Source: Paenibacillus sp. USDA918EY (GTDB lineage: Bacteria > Bacillota > Bacilli > Paenibacillales > Paenibacillaceae). From it: DNA of 64,000 nucleotides. Numbering within the stretch: position 1 is the first letter of the stretch; every line of letters starts with the position of its first letter. The stretch is from contig NZ_WTWY01000015.1 of NCBI RefSeq assembly GCF_009870825.1, positions 62,001 to 126,000 of the forward strand, in the 5' to 3' direction. Below, piece after piece: positions 44,366 to 53,821 of this stretch. Position numbers and translations under genes: made by a program. Under the pieces are notes generated by a model, which was not told the DNA's origin, searched no databases, and was given only the letters and a program-made list of their open reading frames with translations.

Positions 44366-44517
44366 TGTGCCTAAGAAAATGGCCGTATGCTTTCATCATG
44401 ATTTGTCAATAAATTGTGAACGTGCCGCCGTTTTGGAAGCATTAAAAACATGTATAATATTTTGAGGCGACGTGAAACGCATACATACATGCAGAATACG
44501 TAAGGGAGTGGCAGGAA

Positions 44518-44931
44518 ATGAAAAACAAATTGGGCTTGGCCGGAGTCGCTTTGCTTGTCGTATTGGCTTTAGCCGGCTGCGGCAGCAGCGGCGGACATGA
44601 CGGCATGAATATGGACGAAGGCATGATGGAGCCTTTGAAAGTCGATTTAAGCTTGACGCCGGAGCAGGCGAAAGTGGGAGAAAAGGTTTCGATCGAAGCC
44701 CATGTCACGCAAAAGGATAAAAACGTGGATAAAGCGGACAAAGTGGAGATCGAAATCGTTAAAGAAGGAGACAGCAGCGTGCATGAAAAGGTGCCGGCGA
44801 AAAATGCGGGAGACGGGAAATACGTGCTCGAAAAAACGTTCGACAGCGCCGGAGACTATAAAATCACCTCTCATGTAACCTACGGACCGCAGCATACGAT
44901 GCCGACCAAAACGTTGACGGTCAGCGAATAA
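44518..44931 (+). CDS. FixH/YtkA-like lipoprotein
   Basis: A 137-residue lipoprotein with lipobox ALAGCGS near residue 20. A Met/His/Asp-rich segment after the lipidated Cys (GGHDGMNMDEGMM) could bind metal. The rest is an immunoglobulin-like YtkA/FixH-type domain (VDLSLTPEQAKVGEKVSIEA, DYKITSHVTYGP). Such domains are found near copper or respiratory functions, but here the neighbours give no hint. ATG 44518 has GGGAGTGG upstream. It is a single gene. Confidence 0.8.
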   Translation: MKNKLGLAGVALLVVLALAGCGSSGGHDGMNMDEGMMEPLKVDLSLTPEQAKVGEKVSIEAHVTQKDKNVDKADKVEIEIVKEGDSSVHEKVPAKNAGDGKYVLEKTFDSAGDYKITSHVTYGPQHTMPTKTLTVSE

Positions 44932-44949
44932 ATGCATTCTAAGCAAAGC

Positions 44950-44983
44950 AAAACCCCGCCCTTGATCAAGGAGCGGGGTTTTT
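44950..44983. terminator. bidirectional terminator between the lipoprotein gene and mtnD
   Basis: AAAACCCCGC and GCGGGGTTTT form the outer stem, with CCTTGATCAAGG pairing inside; T runs on both strands. Confidence 0.82.
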
Positions 44984-45029
44984 GGCTTTGAAAATGACTG
45001 AAAAATGCATGTTCGTTTATTGTCGTGCG

Positions 45030-45572
45030 TTAGGCTTTTTGGAAGCTTGGGTCTTCGACGGGGTAAGCCACCCAGCCGTTCTTTTCGATAAAGAGACGTA
45101 TGGCAATGATTTGGCGGTTGTCCATCAGCGTGAAGAAATGGTTGGTGTTTTCGGGAACCGAAATGACGTCGCCGGCATCCAGCTCCACGTTGAAATATCC
45201 GAGATCGCCGCTGCCTTTGATGACAAAAATGCCTTTGCCGCCGACGATCGCGCGGATTTCATCTTCCGTGTGGGTATGAACCTCTTCAAACTTGTTCAGC
45301 AGCTCTTCCAAGTTCGGCGTCGCCTCGGACAACGTGATCACGTCCCAGATTTGATAGCCGCGGCGCGCCGCCAAATCGCGGATTTCCTCGTCGTACACCT
45401 TCAGAATTTCGTTTTTTTGCTCATCGTTTAATTGGTAGTTATTTTGAAGCTCGGCCGGAAGCTTGGAGGCGTCCCATTTTTCAAACAACACATTTTGTTT
45501 GTTTAAAAATTCACGAACATTATCGTCACCGGTGATTCTTTCGTTCGTATTGCGGATTACAATTTCAGCCAT
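45030..45572 (-). CDS. mtnD: acireductone dioxygenase
   Basis: A 180-residue cupin enzyme of the methionine salvage pathway, turning acireductone into the keto acid precursor of methionine. The metal site is HTHTEDE near residue 96, with the second half in a later NHFF segment. ATG 45572 follows AGAGGGGAAAG; an upstream in-frame start would overlap that site. It is divergent from metH with about 170 bases between. No other salvage genes are nearby, and no SAM riboswitch was recognised. The metal (Fe or Ni) decides the product and cannot be read here. Confidence 0.93.
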   Translation of the reverse strand: MAEIVIRNTNERITGDDNVREFLNKQNVLFEKWDASKLPAELQNNYQLNDEQKNEILKVYDEEIRDLAARRGYQIWDVITLSEATPNLEELLNKFEEVHTHTEDEIRAIVGGKGIFVIKGSGDLGYFNVELDAGDVISVPENTNHFFTLMDNRQIIAIRLFIEKNGWVAYPVEDPSFQKA

Positions 45573-45742
45573 GTGCTTTCCCCTCTTTTCCACTTGGATT
45601 AATTCATATTATAACGAGGCCGCCATTTTTTGTCGATGCGTTTCTTTCGCGTTGATTGCAGCCGGACCGCCGTTTTTGGCACTTTTCTAAAGGTAGGGAT
45701 TCTGCTAAACTAGAATTTAACGTTTCGCGAGGGGGAAAATGA

Positions 45743-48700
45743 ATGAACAGACCTAGCTTGCAGGAAATCATGAAAGACCGAATATTGATACTCGATGGTG
45801 CCATGGGTACCATGATCCAGCAGGTCCAGCTCGGTCCCCAGGATTTTGGAGGAGAAGAACTCGAAGGCTGCAACGAGATGCTCGTGCTGACGCGTCCGGA
45901 TGTCATCGAAGAGATCCATGAAAAATATCTGGAAGCAGGAGCGGATCTGATCGAAACGAATACCTTCGGCGCAACGTCGGTTGTGCTGGCGGAATACGAT
46001 ATACCTGAAAAAGCCGCGGAAATCAACCTGAAAGCGGCGGAAATCGCCCGCCTGGCGGCAGACAAGTTCAGCACGCCGGACAAGCCGAGATACGTGATCG
46101 GAGCGATGGGGCCGACGACCAAAACGTTGTCGGTAACCGGCGGCGTAACGTTTGATGAACTGGTTGCCAGCTACAAGGAGCAGGCGATGGCTTTAATCGA
46201 AGGCCGCGTTGACGCGCTGCTGCTTGAAACGAGCCAGGACACGCTGAACGTCAAAGCCGGGAGCATCGGCATCCGCCAAGCGTTTGAAAGCAGCGGCACG
46301 ACGCTGCCGGTCATGATCTCGGGCACGATCGAACCGATGGGTACGACACTTGCCGGGCAAAATATCGAAGCTTTTTATATTTCGCTGGAGCATTTGAACC
46401 CGATTTCGGTCGGTCTCAACTGTGCGACAGGCCCCGAATTTATGCGGGACCATATCCGGTCTTTGTCCGCCATGGCCAAGACGGCCATAAGCTGCTATCC
46501 GAACGCCGGACTGCCGGATGAAAACGGAAATTACCACGAATCGCCGGATTCGCTGGCACACAAGATGGAAGATTTCGCGAAGCACGGATGGTTAAACATT
46601 GCGGGCGGCTGCTGCGGAACGACGCCGGATCACATCCGGGCGATGTCCGAGGCGATGGCGAAATACGAACCGCGTCCGCTGGAAGGTTTCCACGCGCCGG
46701 CGATCTCCGGCATCGAACCGGTTTATATCGAGCAGGATAACCGCCCGTATATGGTTGGGGAAAGAACGAACGTCCTCGGCTCCCGCAAATTCAAGCGGCT
46801 CATCGTCGAAGGCAAATTCGAGGAAGCTTCCGAAATCGCCCGCGCCCAAGTGAAAAACGGCGCCCATGTCATCGACGTGTGCGTTCAGGACCCGGACCGG
46901 GATGAAACGGAGGACATGAAAAACTTCCTGGAGTTGGTCGTCAAAAAGGTCAAGGTGCCGCTCATGATCGATACGACCGATGCGGCGGTCATTGATCTGG
47001 CCTTAAAATATTCGCAGGGCAAATCGATCATTAACTCCATTAATCTTGAAGATGGTGAAGAAAAATTCGAAAAGGTGACGCCGCTCATCCACAAATACGG
47101 TGCGGCCGTCGTTGTCGGGACCATTGACGAAACCGGACAGGCCATACATCGCGACGACAAGCTTAAAGTCGCCCAAAGATCTTATGATCTTCTCGTAAAC
47201 AAGTATAAGCTGGCGCCGGAGGACATCATCTTCGACACGCTCGTTTTCCCTGTCGGGACAGGGGACGAGCAGTATATCGGCTCCGCCAGGGAAACGATCG
47301 AGGGCATCCGGTTGATCAAACAAGCGATGCCGGAATGCCATACGATTCTCGGGATCAGCAACGTGTCCTTCGGGTTGCCGGAGGCGGGGCGCGAGGTGCT
47401 CAATTCGGTATTCCTCTACGAATGCACCAAGGCCGGCTTGGATTACGCGATCGTCAACACGGAAAAACTGGAGCGTTACGCCTCGATTCCGGAAGAAGAG
47501 CGCAAGCTCGCGGAAGCGCTGATTTATGACACGAACGACGAAACGCTCGCTGCGTTTGTCGCCGCATTCCGGAATAAAAAGGTCGAGAAGAAAGAAAAGC
47601 TGTCCAACCTGACGCTGGAAGAACGACTTGCGTCCTATGTGGTGGAAGGCTCCAAAGAAGGCCTGATTCCGGATCTCGATGCCGCTCTTCAAAAATACGG
47701 CGCGCTGGAAATCATCAACGGACCGCTGATGACGGGCATGGCAGAAGTCGGCAGGTTGTTCAACAACAATGAGCTGATCGTCGCCGAGGTGCTGCAGAGC
47801 GCGGAAGTGATGAAAGCGTCCGTATCGTACCTGGAACAGTTCATGGAGAAAAACGAAACCTCGGTCAAAGGCAAAATGCTGCTCGCGACCGTCAAAGGCG
47901 ACGTGCACGACATCGGGAAAAACCTCGTGGAAATCATTTTGTCCAACAACGGTTACGAGATTGTCAATCTGGGCATAAAAGTAGCACCGGAAACAATTAT
48001 CGAAGCTTACCGCAGGGAAAAAGCCGATTTGATCGGCTTGTCCGGACTGTTGGTCAAATCGGCGCAGCAAATGGTCGTTACCGCCCAGGATTTGAAAAAC
48101 GCGGGCGTGGATGTGCCGATTTTGGTTGGCGGCGCCGCGTTGACGCGCAAGTTCACGAAGACCCGGATCCGTCCGGAATACAACGGGCTTGTCGTATACG
48201 CCAAAGACGCGATGGACGGGCTCGATTTGGCGAACAAGCTGATGGACCCGGTTCAGCGCGAAGCGATGAAGGCGGAAATGGACGCCGAATTAGAAGCGCT
48301 CAAGGCGGAAGGCGAAAAACGCCAGGAGCTGCCTGAAATTACGCGCGCGGCCAAGTCCAACGTATCGACCGACGTACCGGTGTTTATGCCGCCGGACTTG
48401 GAGCGTCATATCATCCGGAATTATCCGATATCCCACATCGTTCCATACATGAATATGCAGATGCTTCTAGGGCATCATCTGGGGCTGCGCGGGCAGGTGG
48501 AGCAGCTTTTGACCGAAGGCAACGAAAAGGCTTTGGAATTGAAAGCGACGGTCGACGGCTTGCTTGAGCAGGCGGTTTCCGAAGGCATCATTCAGGCGCA
48601 TGCGATGTACCGTTTCTTCCCGGCCCAATCCCGGGGGAACGATATCGTCATTTACGACCCAGAAGACGTGAGCAAAGTGCTTCATACGTTCACCTTCCCG

Positions 48701-49186
48701 CGTCAAAACGTGCCGCCGTTCCTATGTCTTGCGGATTTTCTGAAGTCGCACGACAGCGGGCAGATGGACTATGTCGGATTTTTGGTGGTCACGGCCGGCC
48801 AAGGCATTTCGAAACTGTCGTCCGAGTGGAAGGACAAAGGGGATTATCTCCGCTCCCATGCCTTGCAGTCGGTGGCGCTTGAAACGGCCGAAGCGCTCGC
48901 CGAGCGCGTGCACCATATCATGCGCGATACTTGGGGATTCCCGGATCCGGCGGATATGACGATGAAACAGCGGCACGGCGCCCGTTACCAAGGGATCCGC
49001 GTTTCGTTCGGTTACCCGGCTTGTCCGGACCTCGAAGATCAGGGTCCTCTGTTCAAGCTGATGCAGCCCGAAGACATCGGCGTTCATCTGACGGAAGGCT
49101 TCATGATGGAACCGGAAGCATCGGTTTCGGCCATGGTGTTTGCCCATCCGGAAGCGCGTTATTTTAATGTTGACAAGGCAAAATGA
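45743..49186 (+). CDS. metH: cobalamin-dependent methionine synthase
   Basis: A 1147-residue four-module enzyme. The homocysteine domain (1-320) has the zinc motif GGCCGT near residue 289. The folate-binding domain follows with VGERTNVLGSRKF and MIDTTDAA. The cobalamin domain has the cap region and DVHDIGKN (about residues 720-727). The C-terminal activation domain binds SAM (about residues 890-1147). ATG 45743 follows GAGGGGG. No B12 or SAM riboswitch was recognised in the short divergent leader. A strong terminator follows. Confidence 0.96.
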   Translation: MNRPSLQEIMKDRILILDGAMGTMIQQVQLGPQDFGGEELEGCNEMLVLTRPDVIEEIHEKYLEAGADLIETNTFGATSVVLAEYDIPEKAAEINLKAAEIARLAADKFSTPDKPRYVIGAMGPTTKTLSVTGGVTFDELVASYKEQAMALIEGRVDALLLETSQDTLNVKAGSIGIRQAFESSGTTLPVMISGTIEPMGTTLAGQNIEAFYISLEHLNPISVGLNCATGPEFMRDHIRSLSAMAKTAISCYPNAGLPDENGNYHESPDSLAHKMEDFAKHGWLNIAGGCCGTTPDHIRAMSEAMAKYEPRPLEGFHAPAISGIEPVYIEQDNRPYMVGERTNVLGSRKFKRLIVEGKFEEASEIARAQVKNGAHVIDVCVQDPDRDETEDMKNFLELVVKKVKVPLMIDTTDAAVIDLALKYSQGKSIINSINLEDGEEKFEKVTPLIHKYGAAVVVGTIDETGQAIHRDDKLKVAQRSYDLLVNKYKLAPEDIIFDTLVFPVGTGDEQYIGSARETIEGIRLIKQAMPECHTILGISNVSFGLPEAGREVLNSVFLYECTKAGLDYAIVNTEKLERYASIPEEERKLAEALIYDTNDETLAAFVAAFRNKKVEKKEKLSNLTLEERLASYVVEGSKEGLIPDLDAALQKYGALEIINGPLMTGMAEVGRLFNNNELIVAEVLQSAEVMKASVSYLEQFMEKNETSVKGKMLLATVKGDVHDIGKNLVEIILSNNGYEIVNLGIKVAPETIIEAYRREKADLIGLSGLLVKSAQQMVVTAQDLKNAGVDVPILVGGAALTRKFTKTRIRPEYNGLVVYAKDAMDGLDLANKLMDPVQREAMKAEMDAELEALKAEGEKRQELPEITRAAKSNVSTDVPVFMPPDLERHIIRNYPISHIVPYMNMQMLLGHHLGLRGQVEQLLTEGNEKALELKATVDGLLEQAVSEGIIQAHAMYRFFPAQSRGNDIVIYDPEDVSKVLHTFTFPRQNVPPFLCLADFLKSHDSGQMDYVGFLVVTAGQGISKLSSEWKDKGDYLRSHALQSVALETAEALAERVHHIMRDTWGFPDPADMTMKQRHGARYQGIRVSFGYPACPDLEDQGPLFKLMQPEDIGVHLTEGFMMEPEASVSAMVFAHPEARYFNVDKAK

Positions 49187-49212
49187 TCTACGGATCCTAA
49201 ACGGATGAAGCG

Positions 49213-49248
49213 GGCAAAAAATCCTCCTGTTCGGGAGGTTTTTTTGCC
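49213..49248 (+). terminator. terminator after metH
   Basis: GGCAAAAAATCCTCC and GGGAGGTTTTTTTGCC pair around a short loop with a long T run. Confidence 0.88.
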
Positions 49249-49349
49249 GAAATGAAAGCTGCCAGGCTTGTTTCGAGGAAACGGCCGCTTGATGAAGACG
49301 GGAGCGGCCGTTTCTTGTGCTGACATATAGGGAAAGAAGGTTGCTTGTT

Positions 49350-50285
49350 ATGGAACTTGAATTTTTGGGGACCAATGCCGGAGTGCCCTCGCTGCAGCGG
49401 AACGTCACGTCGATGGCTCTGCGCATGTTCGAAGAGCGGCGAACGTTTTGGCTGTTCGATTGCGGGGAAGCGACGCAGCATCAGATTCTGCGATCTTCGT
49501 TAAAGCTCAGCAAATTGGAGAAAATTTTTATAACGCATCTGCATGGCGACCATATCTTCGGGCTCCCCGGACTGCTGTCCAGCCGGGCATACCAAGGCGG
49601 CACGACGAAATTGACCGTGTACGGGCCACCGGGAATCAAACAGTATATCGACGTAAGCCTCACGCTTAGCCAATCCAGAATCGAATATGAGCTTGAGGTG
49701 GTCGAACACGCCGGGGGACTCGTATACGAAGACGAGGACATCGCCGTCGAGTCGCTGCTGCTGGATCACCGGATCGACAGCTACGGCTACCGCATCACGG
49801 AGAAGGACAAGCCGGGAAGCCTCGACTTGAAACGGCTGGCCGAATACGGTCTGAAACCTGGACCCGCCTACGGACGGCTTAAAAGAGGCGAAAGCATCGA
49901 CCTCGAAAACGGAATGACCCTCCATCCGAGCGACGTGCTTGGAGCTCCGAAGAAGGGGCGGACCGTCACGGTATTGGGGGATACCCGTCCATGCGGCAAT
50001 GTGTTGAAGCTCGCCCGGGACGCGGATTTGCTTGTGCATGAAGCAACGTTTATGGATGATCTCAAGGAATCGGCGTACAACTACCATCACAGCACGTCCG
50101 TCCAGGCTGCCGAAGCGGCGGCCGCCGCCGGAGCCAAGGAACTCATCCTGACTCATTTCAGTTCGCGGTATAAGGATATGGAGCATTTAAAACCGCTGCT
50201 GGAGGAAGCCCAGTCCGTGTTTCCCAAGACGCTTCTTGCCGAAGAGCTGATGCTGTTCCCCGTGAGAAGGCATGATGAAGGATAA
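49350..50285 (+). CDS. rnz: ribonuclease Z
   Basis: A 311-residue metallo-beta-lactamase-fold nuclease that trims tRNA 3' ends. The main metal motif is THLHGDHIFGLPG near residue 63, supported by VLGDTRPC and the HHSTSVQAAE segment. ATG 49350 begins at MELEFLGTNAGVP, the family start, with GAAGG upstream. It stands alone between the metH terminator and a weak terminator at 50309. Confidence 0.95.
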   Translation: MELEFLGTNAGVPSLQRNVTSMALRMFEERRTFWLFDCGEATQHQILRSSLKLSKLEKIFITHLHGDHIFGLPGLLSSRAYQGGTTKLTVYGPPGIKQYIDVSLTLSQSRIEYELEVVEHAGGLVYEDEDIAVESLLLDHRIDSYGYRITEKDKPGSLDLKRLAEYGLKPGPAYGRLKRGESIDLENGMTLHPSDVLGAPKKGRTVTVLGDTRPCGNVLKLARDADLLVHEATFMDDLKESAYNYHHSTSVQAAEAAAAAGAKELILTHFSSRYKDMEHLKPLLEEAQSVFPKTLLAEELMLFPVRRHDEG

Positions 50286-50596
50286 AAAGACGAAATCCCC
50301 ATTTACAGAAAGACTCCGCAAGGAGTTCTTTTCTTTTTGGATTGCCGGGGAAATCAAATTATTTTCCGGGAAAGCGCAGGAAATGACATAAGGCACCAGC
50401 ACCTGCCATCGGGCGGTTGTGTCAGCGGACGTTCTTTGGCGAACCTCGCAGAAAAAATGTTTAATGAGTCGCGGCGTGGGGGCAAGAAGTACGGAGAAGT
50501 TGCGGCATTCCTTCAATTTTTTTAAAATAGAACTGGCGTCATGAGGGAAATCCCCTCTATGATTGCCAAGGTTTTCGAAGAAAAGAGGAAGCTGTT
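50286..50596. other. intergenic region between rnz and the HAD gene
   Basis: About 310 bases. The first 55 hold a weak terminator. The rest contains only short open frames without ribosome sites or family resemblance. I see no RNA gene. The promoter of the HAD gene must lie near its 3' end, but no clear -35/-10 pair was found. Confidence 0.5.
50309..50338 (+). terminator. weak terminator after rnz
   Basis: AGACTCC-GCAA-GGAGTTCT, with one bulge, followed by a T-rich stretch. Confidence 0.55.
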
Positions 50597-51400
50597 ATGG
50601 CCCAAAATGAAAAGACAAAAGCTCTTTTGATCGATCTTGACGGAACGTTGTACCACGGCAAACACCGGATCCCCGGTGCGGACGAGCTGATCCGGACGTT
50701 AAAGCAGCAAGGGGTTCCTTATCTGTTTGTGACGAACAACTCTTCCAGAACAGCGGAAGGCGTAGCGTCGCATCTAAACGGGATGGGGATTCCCGCCGAA
50801 CCCGGAGACGTATGCACATCGTCGCTTGCCGCCGCCGAATACGTCGCCGGGGAATCACCCGGAGCATCGGTGGCTATGCTAGGAGAAGAAGGATTGAGAG
50901 AGGCGCTGCTCGATGCCGGATTACATATCGTTGATGAAAACCCGCAATATGTGGTGCAAGGAATCGACCGTTCGTTTACATATGAAAGTTTGGCCCAAGC
51001 CGTGCAATGGATCCGCGCGGGCGCCGCATACGTGTTGACCAATCCGGATCTTCTGCTCCCTTCGGACCATGGGCTCGTTCCCGGCGCGGGTTCGCTTGCC
51101 GCGTCCATACGGGCCGCATCGGGCGCGGAGCCGGTCGTTATCGGCAAACCGTCGGGACATCTCATCAAATATGCGACGGACAGGCTGGGCATTTCCCCGG
51201 GGGAAGCGACGATGGTGGGCGACAACATGCGCACGGATATCGCTGCCGGAGCGGCAGCGGGATGCCAGACGATTTTGGTTTTAACGGGATTAACGACCGA
51301 AGAGAACCTGAAGGCGCAAATCGAAGGGGCCGGCGTTAAACCGGATGTCATTTGCAAAAACCTGCACGAGTTAACGGAAATGATCCGTTCGAAATCATAG
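50597..51400 (+). CDS. HAD-superfamily phosphatase (NagD/AraL type)
   Basis: A 267-residue type IIA HAD hydrolase. Motif I is LLIDLDGTLYHG, motif II FVTNNSSRTAEG, motif III in GKPSGH and motif IV MVGDNMRTDIAAG. The cap lies between motifs II and III. The closest B. subtilis type is YutF/AraL, which removes phosphate from sugar phosphates or nitrophenyl phosphate in vitro. ATG 50597 follows AGAGGAAG. It precedes the Fpg-like gene by about 60 bases. Confidence 0.87.
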   Translation: MAQNEKTKALLIDLDGTLYHGKHRIPGADELIRTLKQQGVPYLFVTNNSSRTAEGVASHLNGMGIPAEPGDVCTSSLAAAEYVAGESPGASVAMLGEEGLREALLDAGLHIVDENPQYVVQGIDRSFTYESLAQAVQWIRAGAAYVLTNPDLLLPSDHGLVPGAGSLAASIRAASGAEPVVIGKPSGHLIKYATDRLGISPGEATMVGDNMRTDIAAGAAAGCQTILVLTGLTTEENLKAQIEGAGVKPDVICKNLHELTEMIRSKS

Positions 51401-51463
51401 GCCTGACAAAGATTTTGATATCCTATAAGTCATCCATGCTGTAAACGAAAGGAAGATGAACGA

Positions 51464-52279
51464 ATGCCGGAACTGCCGGAGATGGAAAATTACCGAAGAC
51501 TGCTGACGGAACATATCATTAACCAACCGATCACCCGGGTGGTGATCAATCGGGAGAAGTCGCTGAATGTCCCGGCCGAACGTTTTATTCAGGAATTGAT
51601 GGGCCAGCGCGTTGTTTTCGTGGAAAGAAGGGGCAAATTCCTTGTGTTCCATTTGAACAACGGCCGGCGTTTGCTGCTGCATTTGATGCTCGGCGGCATG
51701 CTGTTTTACGGAACCGAAGAAGAGCGTCCAAGCCGGAATACGCAGGTAGAGATCGCTTTCGGGTCAAGTACGCTCTATTTTATCGGGCTTCGCCTCGGGT
51801 ATCTTCATCTGCTGTCTGCGAAGGAAACCGAAGAAACGTTGAAGCCGCTCGGGCCGGAGCTGCTGGACCGCCGAATGAACAAGGAGCGTTTTATAGCGCT
51901 GGTGAAGGGCCGGCGCGGTTCCTTAAAAAGCCTGCTCGTCAATCAGCACGTCATTGCCGGGATCGGCAACTGTTATGCGGACGAAATCGCGTTTGAGGCA
52001 GATCTGCTGCCGTCGGCGAAAATACAGGACCTGTCCGAGGAAACGCTGGGCCGATTGTATGATGCCGCCGTCAAAGTGCTGCCGGATGCGCTGGAACACG
52101 GCGGATATATGGAGTCGCCTTTTATGGCCGGCGATACGTTGACCGGAGGTTATGACGAAATGTGCAAGGTGTACGACCGCGATGGGGAAAGCTGCGTTCG
52201 CTGCGGCGGGGTCGTCACCCGAATCGAATTGACGGGCCGAAAAGCTTTTTTCTGTCCGTCCTGCCAGCATGAGCGTTAA
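51464..52279 (+). CDS. Fpg/Nei-family DNA glycosylase
   Basis: A 271-residue base-excision repair glycosylase/AP lyase. The catalytic N-terminal Pro and Glu are in MPELPEME, the conserved Lys in RRGKFLVF, the helix-two-turn-helix contains IAGIGNCYADEI, and a C-terminal zinc finger has two Cys pairs (CVRC, CPSC). It removes oxidised purines such as 8-oxoG or formamidopyrimidines. ATG 51464 follows AAAGGAAG. Its end overlaps the endonuclease IV-like gene by 11 bases. It is divergent enough from standard MutM that it may be a second paralogue. Confidence 0.88.
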   Translation: MPELPEMENYRRLLTEHIINQPITRVVINREKSLNVPAERFIQELMGQRVVFVERRGKFLVFHLNNGRRLLLHLMLGGMLFYGTEEERPSRNTQVEIAFGSSTLYFIGLRLGYLHLLSAKETEETLKPLGPELLDRRMNKERFIALVKGRRGSLKSLLVNQHVIAGIGNCYADEIAFEADLLPSAKIQDLSEETLGRLYDAAVKVLPDALEHGGYMESPFMAGDTLTGGYDEMCKVYDRDGESCVRCGGVVTRIELTGRKAFFCPSCQHER

Positions 52280-53129
52280 AAGACGAATCGGCTGCCATGT
52301 CAGCACCCGCGGCGGGTTTGGGAGAGCCGCCCGGCGGGCATGGGACATGGGGGCAAAATCGTTTCAATATTTTCCGAAAAATCCGCGCAGCCTTTCGATC
52401 AAAGAGCTTGATGGATCGGCTGCGGCGGATTGCTTTCGTTTTTGCCGGGAAATGGATTTGCCGAGCATCGCCCATACGCCTTACCCGGTTAATATCGCGA
52501 TTGGAGAAACCCGCGGCCGGGATCTATACGACGCCACCGTCGCTTCGCTCAAAAACGACTTGATCATCGCCGAAGCCTGCGGCTCCGTAGGCATCGTCGT
52601 GCATTTCGGCCATTTGAAAAGCAGCGACCCGTTACAGGGCTATAAAAATATAATACAATGTTTAAATGAAACGCTTGGCGGCTGGCAGGGCAAGGCTAAA
52701 ATTTTGCTCGAAAACCAGGCGGGGCTGCCCGGATCGATGGGCATTACGCTCGAAGAACTGGTCTATGTCAGAAATTTGGCCGATGAGCCGGAGAAAATCG
52801 CGTTTTGTCTGGATACCTGTCATGCTTACGCATCAGGAACGTGGAAACCGGACCAAACCGACCGCTTCATGGAACGGGGGCGGGAGCTTGGGTATTGGCA
52901 AAACCTGGCGGCCGTTCACCTGAACGGCTCCAAATATCCGTCCGGCTCGGGCAAAGACCGCCATGCCAGGATCGGTGAGGGCTGCATCGGAGCGGAACGT
53001 TTGGCCGGCCTCATTTCGTTTCCGGAGTTTGAAGGCAAACCGGTCGTTTTGGAGACGGATCCGGGTCCGGACGGTACGCACGGGGACGAATTCGAATTGC
53101 TGCACCGCCTTTTGGGAGAGAAAAAATAA
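52269..53129 (+). CDS. nfo: endonuclease IV family (AP endonuclease)
   Basis: A 286-residue TIM-barrel AP endonuclease. Metal-site residues lie in GCHVSTRGG at the N-terminus, AHTPYPVNIA, VVHFGHL, LLENQAG, CLDTCHAYASG and HLNGSK...DRHARIGEG, in the usual order. It cuts the backbone at abasic sites, the products of glycosylases. ATG 52269 lies within the end of the glycosylase gene without a clear ribosome site, implying translational coupling. Function follows directly from the pairing with the Fpg-like enzyme. Confidence 0.9.
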   Translation: MSVKRRIGCHVSTRGGFGRAARRAWDMGAKSFQYFPKNPRSLSIKELDGSAAADCFRFCREMDLPSIAHTPYPVNIAIGETRGRDLYDATVASLKNDLIIAEACGSVGIVVHFGHLKSSDPLQGYKNIIQCLNETLGGWQGKAKILLENQAGLPGSMGITLEELVYVRNLADEPEKIAFCLDTCHAYASGTWKPDQTDRFMERGRELGYWQNLAAVHLNGSKYPSGSGKDRHARIGEGCIGAERLAGLISFPEFEGKPVVLETDPGPDGTHGDEFELLHRLLGEKK

Positions 53130-53162
53130 AACGTTGGAAATCGGGAGAAAGGGGGGACGGAC

Positions 53163-53504
53163 GTGCTGCATGTTTATCTGGATGATTACCGGCGCTGCCC
53201 GGACGGCTTCGTTTTGGCAAGAAACGCCCAGGAATGCCTGATCATGCTGGAGGAGTGCGAGGTCGGCATTTTGTCGCTGGATTACGACCTTGGCATCGGC
53301 GAGCCTACCGGCATGGATGTGGTGCGCGGCATGATCGCAGGCCAGCTGTTCCCGCGGGAAATCTTTTTGCATACGTCCAGCATGCGGGGGAAAAGGGAAA
53401 TGTACGAGCTGCTGTACCAATCCGTGCCGGAGCACGTCAAACTGCATAACGGCCCCGTGCCCCAGGAGTTGCTGGAGCGGATCGCCAAGGAGGAGCGGGC
53501 ATGA
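53163..53504 (+). CDS. cREC-like receiver-fold protein (cyclic-phosphate processing type)
   Basis: A 113-residue single-domain protein. The opening VYLDDYRRCPDGF and the central LSLDYDLGIG put acidic residues where a receiver domain has its metal site, and match the family annotated as 'cyclic-phosphate processing receiver domain', related to response regulators but not thought to be phosphorylated by kinases. The start is GTG 53163 with AAAGGGGGG upstream. It overlaps the thioredoxin-like gene by four bases. Function is unproven. Confidence 0.65.
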   Translation: MLHVYLDDYRRCPDGFVLARNAQECLIMLEECEVGILSLDYDLGIGEPTGMDVVRGMIAGQLFPREIFLHTSSMRGKREMYELLYQSVPEHVKLHNGPVPQELLERIAKEERA

Positions 53505-53821
53505 GGACGCTTGACGAGAGGCAGCTTTTGGAGGAGCTGTGGCGCAAAGGCGAGCCCTTGGCCGTTTTTCTGCACACTCCTTTTTGCGGAACGTGCAAAG
53601 TGGCGCGGAGGATGCTGGAGGTTGCCGAACATATGCTGCCGGACGGCTTGCTGCGCGAAGCGGACGTCAACATGACGCCGAAGGTGGTGGAGCAGTACAA
53701 AATCCGCAGCGTTCCCGCCCTGCTTCTTGCGGACAAGGAGCGGAGCGGAAAGCCTGAAATCGTTTATTCCATGGGATCGGTCGGAGACTTGTTAGCTCAA
53801 ATAAGGGGAGTGCTTTCATGA
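53501..53821 (+). CDS. thioredoxin-like protein
   Basis: A 106-residue thioredoxin-fold protein. The redox motif is FCGTC at about residues 28-32 and the cis-Pro loop is RSVPALLL. No signal peptide, so it acts in the cytosol. ATG 53501 lies in an ATGA overlap with the receiver-like gene, and its own end overlaps the ABC ATPase gene by four bases, so all are co-translated. The partner protein is unknown. Confidence 0.85.
   Translation: MRTLDERQLLEELWRKGEPLAVFLHTPFCGTCKVARRMLEVAEHMLPDGLLREADVNMTPKVVEQYKIRSVPALLLADKERSGKPEIVYSMGSVGDLLAQIRGVLS

Noticed and set aside
45573-45742. Possible SAM (S-box) or cobalamin riboswitch between mtnD and metH
   Set aside because: The region is too short to serve both genes and shows no S-box or B12-box core on either strand.
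50337-50525. Open frame of 62 codons between rnz and the HAD gene
   Set aside because: No ribosome site and no family-like pattern.
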